This document shows, one piece after another, positions 37,885 through 46,714 of a DNA stretch of 64,000 bases. The position numbers and the translations under genes are program-made. The notes under the pieces are model-generated. The model was not told the DNA's origin. It saw only the letters and a program-made list of their open reading frames with translations, and made no database searches. The DNA is taken from the NCBI RefSeq assembly GCF_003268635.1, contig NZ_CP029639.1, positions 6,492,001-6,556,000 on the forward strand. The letters run 5' to 3'. How positions within the stretch are numbered: position 1 is the first letter of the stretch; each line of letters begins with the position of its first letter. The DNA comes from Paenibacillus sp. DCT19. Lineage in GTDB: Bacteria; Bacillota; Bacilli; Paenibacillales; Paenibacillaceae.

Positions 37885-37919
37885 CAAACTAAGGCGGTCT
37901 ATGTATCTCATGCAGGATT

Positions 37920-40900
37920 TTGCAGGATCATGTCGAACTTATCTCAGCTATGAAAACGTTTATTCATAAACTCATCCCTCGATATGTCGTCATGTCGATT
38001 CTATTCTTATCCGTTCTACTCGGATTCCGCTGGTTATGGGCCGAGTCCTTCGCCATGCCAGAACAACCACATCCTGAGCGTGGTGTGCTGGATCTTCGCG
38101 GTTGGAATTTTGCCGAAGCTCCCATTCTGTCGCTGGACGGGGAGTGGGAGTTTCACCCGAGTGCATTCTTTGGACAGCATACGTTACCACCAGTAGACCA
38201 ATCCGCCCCAACGATTAATGTTCCGAGTGATTGGCGTAGTGCGATGCCTCATTCAGAATCCTACGGGTATGGAACCTACCGGCTACGTGTTCTTCTTGAT
38301 CCTTCAATCGAGGAAGTCGCTCTCTGGGCGCAGAAAATTCAGGCCTCCTCCATCGTCGAGTTTAACGGCACGGTGGTCGCTGAATATGGACATCCTGCTG
38401 CCCATGCCCAAGACTATCAACCAGAAAGGACAACCTTCACTGTTGCTTATAATCTCAATGGCGCTGAGGAGCTTGAGATTATTGTGCGCACAGCCAACTA
38501 TGATGATCCGTTTAACGGGGGCATTATACGCTCAGTCTATTTTGGTACAGAGGAAGCTATAACAAGTGAACATGGGCTCTCGATCGATTTGCAAAAAATC
38601 ACCTTTGCCGCTTTACTATTGCATAGCCTGTATGCAGGTTTAATGTTTTTCTTCAATCGTAGACAGCGCGGGCTACTTACCTTCTCCCTGCTGACTCTAT
38701 CCGCAGCAATGACCGTGGTCTCTGATCATGATGGATTATTGTTAAGCTGGCTACCGCTCAACTTCACCTGGATGGTCAAAGCGAAGGCTCTTTCGTATCC
38801 GTTATTTTCATTTTTCTTGTTGATGATGGCTCGTAGCTTCTCGAACAGCTCTCGCGCTGAAATCATGTTCCGTATATATGCTGGCTTGCTTGGGGGCTAT
38901 TGTGCATTCCTACTCGTCGCTCCGGTCCACCTCATCTATTATCCGGTTGAGCTGGGCTTCTCCAATGCGCTATATCTCTTTCCAATCGCTTGGTCTGCAT
39001 ACCTATTTGTCAAAATGGCCGCTCAAAAACGCAGTGATGCGACCTTCCTGCTCTTCGCCGCAACCTGTAGCCTATCTAGTGTGCTGTGGGGGCTCGTGAA
39101 CTCGATCAGTGAGGTTACAAATGTATATTATCCGATCGATGTGCTGGCAGCGATCTTTGGATTCTCTGCGTATTGGTTCAAGAAATACTTCCGCAACTCT
39201 TCCGAGATCGAAAGTCTCTATGAACAATTGAAAGAAGAAGATCGGCAGAAGGATCAATTTCTCGCGAATACTGCACATGAGCTGCGTACACCACTGCACG
39301 GGATTATTAACATTGCAGAAAGTATCGCTGTTACGGATCAACGTTCATCGGCTAATGACCATGTCGAAAATCTAAATCTGGTCATTACGATTGGTCGCCG
39401 GATGTCACAGCTAGTGGATGATCTGCTGGATGTCATTCGCCTGAAGGAAAACCGGATTACGCTGTATAAAAAGCCCCTTGGGCTTGCATCTGTCGTGACA
39501 GGTGTCATCGATATGTTCAAGTTTATGGCTGAGGGCAGGCCCATTCAATTGGTTATGGACGTTCCAGATACCTTGCCTCGGTTGATGGCAGATGAACGAA
39601 GACTGATCCAGATTCTATATAATCTCATTCACAATGCCCTGAAATTTACGGAAAAAGGCACAATAACCGTCTCAGCTAGTGATGTTAGAGGACAAGTACT
39701 TATCCAGGTTACCGATTCGGGGATTGGCATGAGTACAGAGACGCAAAAGCGAATATTCGATGCCTATGAGCAAGGCACACCCGAAGCTCGGGTGAGCGGT
39801 GGAATCGGTCTAGGCCTGAGTATATGCAAACAGCTTGTTGAGCTGCATGGTGGAGAGTTAAGTGTGCAGTCCATTCTGGGTCAAGGAACCACATTTTTTA
39901 TTTTGTTCCCACCAGAGGATCATTCATCACAACCCGCTCAGCCGGACTATACCGAGGAACCGGTCATTAGCGAAAACGCATGGATGGTCGAGCCGGTGCT
40001 GGTAGCTCCACTTGTACAGGAAAGTACATATCGAAGTTCGCCGGATTCTGACCAACCTATGGCTAGCATTCTTGCGGTTGATGACGATCCCGTCAATCTG
40101 CGTGTTCTCCGCGCGATGCTTGCTGATGAACCTTACCACATCCAATTAGTAGCCTCAGCGAATGAAGCGCTGCAACTACTGGATACGAAAACATGGGATC
40201 TTCTCATTACGGATGTGATGATGCCTCAGATGTCTGGATATGAACTGACACAGAAGGTGCGAGAACGTCTATCCGTATCAGAGTTACCAATTTTACTTCT
40301 TACCGCACGTAATGAGCCTGCGGATATCTACACCGGATTTCTGGCAGGAGCTACCGACTATATTGCTAAACCAGTAGATGCGGTGGAGATGAAGCACCGG
40401 ATTAGATCCTTAATTGTGCTCAAGCAATCGATTGATGAAAGGCTCCGTATGGAGGCTGCTTACTTACAAGCGCAGATTCAGCCTCATTTTCTATTCAATA
40501 CGCTGAATTCCATTATGGTTCTGAGTGACATTGATACAGAGCGGATGCAGAAGTTGGGTGATGCCTTTATTGAATATTTGCAGACAAGCTTTCATTTCGT
40601 GAATTCGGAGAAAATGGTTGAGATCACACACGAGTTAGAGCTCTCCCGTGCCTATCTCTATATTGAGAAGGAGCGCTTCGCAGAACGGCTGAACGTCATC
40701 TGGGATATTCCTGATGAATTGAACCTGTTCCTGCCACCACTAACCATTCAGCCGCTTATTGAGAATGCAGTTCGACATGGTGTGTTAAGTAAAGTCATTG
40801 GTGGAACGGTTCACATCCGGATCAGTCGCGAAGCTAATGCTACACTCATTGAGATTATGGATGATGGTGTGGGAATGCAGCCTGAGCAGATCAAGCGAGC

Positions 40901-41066
40901 GTTGGCTTGGCCTAAGCAAAGCGCAGGAGGAACCAGAGGTATTGGCTTAACCAATACACATCGTCGGTTAACTCAGATGTATGGACAAGGTTTGAGTATC
41001 GTTAGCTCACCTGGGCAGGGGACTACCGTTTCCTTCTCCATTCCTAAGCGTCATCATGATCATTAG
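37920..41066 (+). CDS. Second hybrid sensor kinase, paralogue of the one at 19783-22980
   Basis: A 1048-residue protein with the same order as its paralogue: N-terminal helix, 7TMR-DISM domain (GVLDLRGWNF onward, ~55-215), seven membrane helices, HisKA with H453 in AHELRTP, HATPase (DSGIGMS), receiver with TDVMMPQMSGYELTQKVRER, and a LytS-type kinase end (AQIQPHFLFNTLN, QPLIENAVRHG). The receiver segment is nearly identical to that of the paralogue. The start is uncertain: a TTG at 37920, or the ATG at 37950 that aligns better with the paralogue. Neither has a clear ribosome binding site. No response regulator gene is adjacent. Confidence 0.88.
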   Translation: MQDHVELISAMKTFIHKLIPRYVVMSILFLSVLLGFRWLWAESFAMPEQPHPERGVLDLRGWNFAEAPILSLDGEWEFHPSAFFGQHTLPPVDQSAPTINVPSDWRSAMPHSESYGYGTYRLRVLLDPSIEEVALWAQKIQASSIVEFNGTVVAEYGHPAAHAQDYQPERTTFTVAYNLNGAEELEIIVRTANYDDPFNGGIIRSVYFGTEEAITSEHGLSIDLQKITFAALLLHSLYAGLMFFFNRRQRGLLTFSLLTLSAAMTVVSDHDGLLLSWLPLNFTWMVKAKALSYPLFSFFLLMMARSFSNSSRAEIMFRIYAGLLGGYCAFLLVAPVHLIYYPVELGFSNALYLFPIAWSAYLFVKMAAQKRSDATFLLFAATCSLSSVLWGLVNSISEVTNVYYPIDVLAAIFGFSAYWFKKYFRNSSEIESLYEQLKEEDRQKDQFLANTAHELRTPLHGIINIAESIAVTDQRSSANDHVENLNLVITIGRRMSQLVDDLLDVIRLKENRITLYKKPLGLASVVTGVIDMFKFMAEGRPIQLVMDVPDTLPRLMADERRLIQILYNLIHNALKFTEKGTITVSASDVRGQVLIQVTDSGIGMSTETQKRIFDAYEQGTPEARVSGGIGLGLSICKQLVELHGGELSVQSILGQGTTFFILFPPEDHSSQPAQPDYTEEPVISENAWMVEPVLVAPLVQESTYRSSPDSDQPMASILAVDDDPVNLRVLRAMLADEPYHIQLVASANEALQLLDTKTWDLLITDVMMPQMSGYELTQKVRERLSVSELPILLLTARNEPADIYTGFLAGATDYIAKPVDAVEMKHRIRSLIVLKQSIDERLRMEAAYLQAQIQPHFLFNTLNSIMVLSDIDTERMQKLGDAFIEYLQTSFHFVNSEKMVEITHELELSRAYLYIEKERFAERLNVIWDIPDELNLFLPPLTIQPLIENAVRHGVLSKVIGGTVHIRISREANATLIEIMDDGVGMQPEQIKRALAWPKQSAGGTRGIGLTNTHRRLTQMYGQGLSIVSSPGQGTTVSFSIPKRHHDH

Positions 41067-41147
41067 AATTAGATGGTAGGATACCACTGATCGTACAGGT
41101 GGGCACACAAAGTGCTCATAACGACCTGTCAAAATAACGAATTGAAC

Positions 41148-41192
41148 GCCAAATAGCTAAGCACGGTTTATATACCGGCTTAGCTATTTGGC
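41148..41192. terminator. Hairpin between the convergent kinase and mqo genes
   Basis: A 15-base perfect stem, GCCAAATAGCTAAGC / GCTTAGCTATTTGGC, with a 15-base loop. Neither side has a strong T-tract, but the position suits a bidirectional terminator. Confidence 0.6.
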
Positions 41193-41265
41193 TTGGGCGA
41201 CAGAACACGATATTACGCTTTTAAGAATGTCCGTCAGCCTACATGTACCCGTTCGTGCTTTATTT

Positions 41266-42771
41266 CTATACGAGAAGAGCCAATTTCTCATCCGATAGAC
41301 CAAGTGCCTTTGAAGTGGCTAAATGGATCTCTTGTAGCAGATCAATGTTCTCCACAAGCGACACACCATAAGAAGGAATCATCTCTTTGATCTTCGGCTC
41401 CCAATCCGTTATATGTTGTGGGAAGCATTTCTCCAGAATTTCGAGCATGACATGAACAGCAGTAGAAGCACCTGGCGAAGCACCAAGCAATGCCGCAATC
41501 GAGCCATCCGCAGCCGTAACCACTTCTGTACCGAATTGAAGTGTTCCTTTGCCACCTTGAACGGTGTCTTTAATAACTTGCACACGCTGTCCAGCCCAGA
41601 CCATATCCCAATCCTCGCTTTTGGCTCCTGGGACAAAATCTCGTAATTCCTCCATACGTTGCTCCTTGGATAACATGAGCTGTTGAATTAAGTACTTGGT
41701 TAATGAGATTTCTTTGACACCTGCTGCGAGCATCGTTAACAGGTTATGCGTCTTCACGGATGTGATCAGGTCAGCATTCGAACCGGTCTTCAGGAACTTC
41801 GGTGAGAACCCTGCAAACGGTCCAAATAATAGAGACTTCTCGTTATCGATATATCGAGTATCCAGATGCGGAACCGACATAGGTGGAGCTCCGACCGAAG
41901 CCTTACCATACACTTTGGCATGATGCTGCTTTACGATCTCCGGATTTTTGCAGACCATGAAGAGACCACTCACCGGGAAGCCACCGATGTGTTTGCCTTC
42001 TGGAATACCGGTTTTCTGTAACAAATGCAAGCTGCCACCGCCGGCACCAATAAATACGAATTTGGCTGTATGGCGCTCGGTTGCACCACTGCTTACATTT
42101 TTCACAGTGACTTCCCATGCTCCATTACTTGTTCGTTTCATATTTTTCACGCTATGTTGATAGCGAACATCTACATTTTGATTTTTCAAATGATCGATCA
42201 GCATACGCGTTAAAGCACCAAAGTTAACATCCGTGCCTGAGTCAATCTTCGTAGCTGCAATCGGTTCATTGCTGGTTCGGTTTTTCATCATCAGTGGAAT
42301 CCATTCCGCCAATGTTTCCTTATTATCCGAGAACTCCATGCCTTCAAATAAAGGGTGGTTCGATAACGCATCAAAGCGTCGTTTCAAAAATTGGACATTG
42401 TTCTCCCCATGTACATAACTGAGATGAGGCAGCGGCATGATGAAGTCCCGCGGATTACGAATCAGATTGCTATTGACGAGATAGGACCAAAATTGCCTTG
42501 AGATTTGAAATTGTTCATTCACCTTGATGGCTTTGCTTATGTCCACGGATTTGTCTGGTCGTTCTACGGTATAGTTAAGTTCGCAGAGCGCAGAATGCCC
42601 AGTTCCGGCATTATTCCATTCGTTGGAGCTCTCTTCCCCTGCACTGGCAAGCTTCTCAAAAACTTTAATATTCCAGTCTGGTGCCAATTCTTTAAGCAAA
42701 GTTCCCAAAGTTGCACTCATAATTCCGGCACCAATCAAGATAACATCTGTACTCGTTTGTCCCTGGCTCAT
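41266..42771 (-). CDS. mqo: Malate:quinone oxidoreductase
   Basis: A 501-residue FAD-dependent peripheral membrane enzyme that oxidises malate to oxaloacetate and reduces quinone. The FAD-binding [17 protein letters not shown] is at the N-terminus, followed by [23 protein letters not shown], the [27 protein letters not shown] region around residue 240 and [17 protein letters not shown] near the end, all typical of Mqo. The length is normal. AAGGACGG precedes the ATG. A cre-like site 35 bases upstream points to catabolite control. Confidence 0.93.
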   Translation of the reverse strand: MSQGQTSTDVILIGAGIMSATLGTLLKELAPDWNIKVFEKLASAGEESSNEWNNAGTGHSALCELNYTVERPDKSVDISKAIKVNEQFQISRQFWSYLVNSNLIRNPRDFIMPLPHLSYVHGENNVQFLKRRFDALSNHPLFEGMEFSDNKETLAEWIPLMMKNRTSNEPIAATKIDSGTDVNFGALTRMLIDHLKNQNVDVRYQHSVKNMKRTSNGAWEVTVKNVSSGATERHTAKFVFIGAGGGSLHLLQKTGIPEGKHIGGFPVSGLFMVCKNPEIVKQHHAKVYGKASVGAPPMSVPHLDTRYIDNEKSLLFGPFAGFSPKFLKTGSNADLITSVKTHNLLTMLAAGVKEISLTKYLIQQLMLSKEQRMEELRDFVPGAKSEDWDMVWAGQRVQVIKDTVQGGKGTLQFGTEVVTAADGSIAALLGASPGASTAVHVMLEILEKCFPQHITDWEPKIKEMIPSYGVSLVENIDLLQEIHLATSKALGLSDEKLALLV

Positions 42772-42806
42772 GTCTACCGTCCTTATATCCTATATTTGCC
42801 AAAAGG

Positions 42807-42821
42807 ATGTAAGCGTTATCG
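42807..42821 (-). promoter_or_regulatory. cre-like site upstream of mqo
   Basis: ATGTAAGCGTTATCG (plus strand) matches the cre consensus except at the last base, 35 bases before the mqo start. From here to the repeat at 43019 I saw nothing else. Confidence 0.55.
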
Positions 42822-43018
42822 ATTTGGCATTGCAGCAAGCCCATTTTTGAACGGGATCGCACCTTCTGTTGTATGAATATAACCTTGATCTAGTGTATCA
42901 ATAATATAGAGCAATTTAAATATGCAATTTGAAGATATTTGCTATTCCCTCAGTATACGCTAGTTTGCTTGCAATGGTTAGCCCGGTTATAGGGCTGAAA
43001 GATTTATTTGTTCATCGG

Positions 43019-43213
43019 CTATATAAATTGAACTAAAGAATATTTACACTTGCCACTCCAATGACAGAACAACCTTACAATCGCTGTTATCCCCAGATTT
43101 TTTGATTCTTTTTTCCTAAAGGGGAAATCCGGGGATAAAGGCGACCGCTCCGCTTCTTCAGGTTATTTCTGCCCTCTCCGTTTCCGTGTAAATGTTTAGT
43201 TCAATTTATATAG
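43019..43213. repeat. MITE-like palindromic repeat element, copy 1
   Basis: A 195-base element bounded by exact 16-base inverted ends, CTATATAAATTGAACT and AGTTCAATTTATATAG, followed inward by TTTACAC/GTGTAAA. The core holds a long hairpin (TTATCCCC...GGGGATAA flanking GATTTT/AAATC) and a CGCTCCGCTTCTTCAGG segment. The core is shared with a second copy at 58417-58599. It encodes no protein. It lies between mqo and the ABC transporter operon. Confidence 0.85.
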
Positions 43214-43258
43214 AACAGGGATGTTCGCAGACCCGTTGATTGAAAAAGAGTGCGTAAA

Positions 43259-43289
43259 GAGCCGCTTTCTAAACTTCACAAAGCGGCTC
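43259..43289 (-). terminator. Hairpin at the end of the Zur-controlled ABC operon
   Basis: GAGCCGCTTT pairs with AAAGCGGCTC around an 11-base loop, followed on the minus strand by TTTACG and a TTTTT run slightly further on. Confidence 0.6.
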
Positions 43290-43331
43290 ACCCAACCATA
43301 CAGCTTATTCCCATTAGACTATCTATTCTAT

Positions 43332-44123
43332 TCAGAAGATCGAAATTAGTTCTTTCGTATACGGATGGCGCTCTTCGGCGAATAACGCATCCGCATCGAA
43401 CCGATCTACGATCTGACCATCCTGCATAACCATCACCTGCTGACTCATCCGGTGTACAGCGGCCAGATCATGTGAGATGAACAGATAAGATAACCCCAGC
43501 GAGGTGCGCAGATCGGTCAGTAACTGGAGAATGGCACCTTGGGAGATGACATCCAGACTCGCGGTTGGCTCATCCAGCACAACGACGTCAGGTTCAATGC
43601 TGATGGATCGTGCAATCGTTACGCGCTGACGCTGCCCTCCACTCAGTTCATGTGGGTAGCGTTCTGCCAGCTCTCCCGAAAGCTCGACAGCCTCAAGCAA
43701 GCGGCGGATATAAGCTTCTTTGGATGTATAAGTGAAATGAGATAGCTTGGTATTATGACCGAGCTGCTCATAGGGATCGATTAATGAATCTGCAATTTTG
43801 AGCTTTGGATTCAAGGCCGCAGATGGATTTTGGAATACGATCTGAATATTGCGGCGATAGGGGCGCAGGCGGCGTCCAGCTAGCCGTGCAATGTCCTGCC
43901 CACCAAGCAGAATCTTGCCATGATCTGCATCTTCTATCCGGAGCAGACAGCGGGCAAGTGTGCTTTTGCCACATCCACTCTCACCAACAAGACCCAGACA
44001 TTCACCGGCTTGTATTGAAAAAGAAACGTTCTGGATTGCTGGACGTTCTGCGCCAGCATATGTGCGGCTCAGGTCTTCCACACGAAGTACGGGATCACTT
44101 GAGTTGTTAGGCATGATCTTCAT
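43332..44123 (-). CDS. ABC transporter ATPase, NikE/OppF type
   Basis: A 263-residue ATP-binding subunit. Walker A is GLVGESGCGKSTLARCLL, the Q-loop region IVFQNPSAALNPKL, the signature LSGGQRQRVTIARS, Walker B VVVLDEPTASLD and the switch His in FISHD. The C-terminal HPYTKELI is typical of the peptide/nickel family. It overlaps the preceding ATPase gene by four bases (ATGA) and is the last gene of the operon. Confidence 0.9.
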   Translation of the reverse strand: MKIMPNNSSDPVLRVEDLSRTYAGAERPAIQNVSFSIQAGECLGLVGESGCGKSTLARCLLRIEDADHGKILLGGQDIARLAGRRLRPYRRNIQIVFQNPSAALNPKLKIADSLIDPYEQLGHNTKLSHFTYTSKEAYIRRLLEAVELSGELAERYPHELSGGQRQRVTIARSISIEPDVVVLDEPTASLDVISQGAILQLLTDLRTSLGLSYLFISHDLAAVHRMSQQVMVMQDGQIVDRFDADALFAEERHPYTKELISIF

Positions 44124-44919
44124 TCCACTTCAGCCTCCTTCAAGCCAGACTTCAAAGAGCGGCTCAGGACGGGAGCCGCCTCAATCAGCTTGCGTGTATA
44201 CTCATGCTGGGGATGATCAAGGATACGATGTTTACCGCCTGATTCAACGATCTGCCCTTCCTTCATTACCGCCAAGCGATTCGCATAACGGCGAACGTGA
44301 CGCCAATCATGCGTAATAAACAGAATGGCGCAGCCTGTCTCTGCCTGCTTGCGGGCAAGCAGTTCCAACACGCGATGTCCAGACACGCTGTCCAGCGCTG
44401 TTGTTGCTTCGTCTGCGATCAGCAGCCGAGGGATAACATCAGCGATGTTGCTATGGATGCTCGCTGAAGCTGACCGCCGCTCAGTTGGAATGGGTAACGG
44501 CGAAGCAGCTTTGCATCCAGACCCACCGATTGCAGCGCCTCTTCCGCGCGCTTCTTGCGGACAGCAGAAGACTTCTCCCCATGTACCTTCTGGTATTCAT
44601 CGAAGTGCCCACCAATGCTGCGAAAGGGCGTAAATGCCCCCTGATAATCTTGGAAAATGTAAGAGATGCGGCTTCCCCGCAGGGCACGCATCTGCTTCGG
44701 CTTCTGTTCAAGCAGATTGCTGCCCTCGAACAGAACACGCCCTGATGTCTGAAGGTTGGGCGGCAGGAGCTGACCAATGGCCTGCGAGAGCAGGCTTTTC
44801 CCACTACCGCTCTGTCCAACCAGAGCCATGAACTCCCCTTCGCGAACAGCTAGAGAGACTTGATTCACGATCGTACGATCTCGACTGGAGATGCTCAAAT
44901 CCTCAATGGAGAGAATCAT
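44120..44919 (-). pseudogene. ABC transporter ATPase, NikD/OppD type, split by one frameshift
   Basis: The first frame has Walker A ALVGQSGSGKSLLSQAI and the signature LSGGQLQRASIATSLM, then ends. The second frame begins with the Walker B half (LLIADEATTALD) and contains FITHDWRHVRRYANR. One extra base at the GGG run 44430-44432 joins them as SLMLSPRLLIADEATTALD, giving 266 residues. The rest of the operon is intact and tightly overlapped, so a sequencing error is more likely than real loss of the subunit. Confidence 0.88.
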
Positions 44920-45770
44920 GACTGCACCTCCTTTTTCACGTCAAACCGGTCTCTCAGATAGTCACCCAGCATGTTCGCAAGTAATACAACCGATACTATC
45001 GCAAGTCCCGGATACACCATCAACTCAGGTCGGGATTGGAAGTATGGACGGGAGTCGTTCAGCATGGCACCCCATTCAGGTGTTGGGGGCTGTGCACCGA
45101 GTCCGATATAGGACAGCGAAGAGATGAGCAAAATGATTTTGCCCAGATCCAGGCTTGCCAACACAAGTACATGACCTGCAATATGCGGAAGCAGATGCTT
45201 CCTCATGATGCGTCCGTCCGATAGACCATTGGTTCGTGCTACACGAATGTAATCCTTCTGCGATTCTGACAGAACGGTACTTCGAACAAGGCGTGCGTAG
45301 CTAACCCATTTTACGATAACAATCGCCAGTACCAGATTACCGATGCCCGCACCCAGCAGTCCGCTCAGTACAATCGCAACGATGGTGTCCGGAAAGGCTA
45401 GGAAAGCATCCGCAATTCGCATGAACAGCTTGTCGATCCAGCCGCGTTTGTAGCCAGCGATTAGTCCGAACGGAATACCAATTAGCAACGCTGCGCCAAG
45501 AGCAAGCAGACTGTACCCAAGCGTCTGGCTCCCGCCAAGCAGCAGGCGGGTCAGAACATCGCGCCCAAGGTGATCGGTGCCGAGCGGATGAAGCACGCTA
45601 GCACCTTGCAATCGTCCTCGTAAATCAGTGAGGGTGTGGTCATATTTAAGAACTAAAAAGGCATACAAGGAGGCCGCGATGACCAGCAGCACAAATAACA
45701 GGCCGATAACTGCCTGCCAGCTGTGCTTTTTGGATTTTGTGACTGGATTACGCAGGGATATCGTTTTCAT
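44916..45770 (-). CDS. ABC transporter permease, NikC/DppC type
   Basis: A 284-residue inner-membrane permease. It has an N-terminal helix (AVIGLLFVLLVIAASLYAFLVL), a conserved HPLGTDHLGRDVLTRLLLG loop, four or five further helices and the EAA-like loop VRVARTNGLSDGRIMRKHLLP-type segment (YIRVARTNGLSDGRIM). It overlaps both neighbours by four bases (ATGA), indicating translational coupling. Confidence 0.9.
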   Translation of the reverse strand: MKTISLRNPVTKSKKHSWQAVIGLLFVLLVIAASLYAFLVLKYDHTLTDLRGRLQGASVLHPLGTDHLGRDVLTRLLLGGSQTLGYSLLALGAALLIGIPFGLIAGYKRGWIDKLFMRIADAFLAFPDTIVAIVLSGLLGAGIGNLVLAIVIVKWVSYARLVRSTVLSESQKDYIRVARTNGLSDGRIMRKHLLPHIAGHVLVLASLDLGKIILLISSLSYIGLGAQPPTPEWGAMLNDSRPYFQSRPELMVYPGLAIVSVVLLANMLGDYLRDRFDVKKEVQS

Positions 45771-46714
45771 CGAAGGGCCTCCTTTTCCTTGAGTTTCATT
45801 TCAGGATTCAAATAACGGTAAGATAAGTCAACGAATGTATTCACAACGAACACCACGATCGCCATGATCAAAATATAACCTTGGATCAGCGGATAGTCCC
45901 GCTGACGAATCGCATCCACCACCAGCTTGCCGATGCCTGGATAAGCGAATAACACTTCAATAACTACAACCCCGCCAATCAGGCTGCCCAGGCTGACACC
46001 AAATACCGTAATGACCGGCGGCAAGCTGTGCCGGAACGCATGAAGTAAGAAAATCCGGGCTTCGGATAACCCTCTTGCCCGGGCAGAACGTACAAATTCT
46101 TGGCTAAGCGAGTCCAGCAAACTGGAGCGCAAAAGACGCACATAGACGCTGGAGATTGCAAGTCCCAGCGTCAGAGAGGGCAGAATCAGTGAGGCGAATC
46201 CATCCCGGCCCATCGTTGGCAGACTGCCAAAGCGTACGCCGAACATGTCAATCAGGATCAAGCCGAGCCAGAAGCTAGGTACTGCTGCCCCAACGATAGA
46301 CAGTATACGGCTGACCTGATCAATCCAGCGACCTCGATGCAGTGCCGATAGAGATCCGAGCGGAATGGCGATCAGCAGCATTACCAACAATGCACCAATG
46401 GTCAGCTCCGCTGTCGCCGGGAGTGCTCGCATTAACGTCTGCATCACTGGTTGACCCGTGGAGTAGGATACACCGAAGTCGAGTCTTACGAAATCAAGCA
46501 GCCAGTTACCAAACTGCACGGGAAGTGAGTCGTTAAATCCCATTTCCTCTCGCATTGCTTCGACTTGCTCCTGACTGACGGATAGTTCATCCACATTCAG
46601 GATGGTAAGTACCGGATCACCGGGAGCAAGACGGATGAAGAGAAAGCTCACAAACATGATGAATAATAGAAAGATGAATACCTCTAGAAACTTTCGCAGA
46701 ACAATGCGAAACAT
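45767..46714 (-). CDS. ABC transporter permease, NikB/DppB type
   Basis: A 315-residue permease. The N-terminal signature LFIMFVSFLFIRLAPGDP is diagnostic of the DppB/NikB family. The EAA loop is FVRSARARGLSEARIFLLHAF, and about six membrane helices are present. Its ATG shares one base with the stop codon of the binding-protein gene upstream. Confidence 0.9.
   Translation of the reverse strand: MFRIVLRKFLEVFIFLLFIMFVSFLFIRLAPGDPVLTILNVDELSVSQEQVEAMREEMGFNDSLPVQFGNWLLDFVRLDFGVSYSTGQPVMQTLMRALPATAELTIGALLVMLLIAIPLGSLSALHRGRWIDQVSRILSIVGAAVPSFWLGLILIDMFGVRFGSLPTMGRDGFASLILPSLTLGLAISSVYVRLLRSSLLDSLSQEFVRSARARGLSEARIFLLHAFRHSLPPVITVFGVSLGSLIGGVVVIEVLFAYPGIGKLVVDAIRQRDYPLIQGYILIMAIVVFVVNTFVDLSYRYLNPEMKLKEKEALR

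Noticed and set aside
37692..37892. Small gene with repeated FTISVF peptide
   Set aside because: It is only a translation of the 18-base tandem repeat out of frame with the upstream gene, and it has no ribosome binding site.
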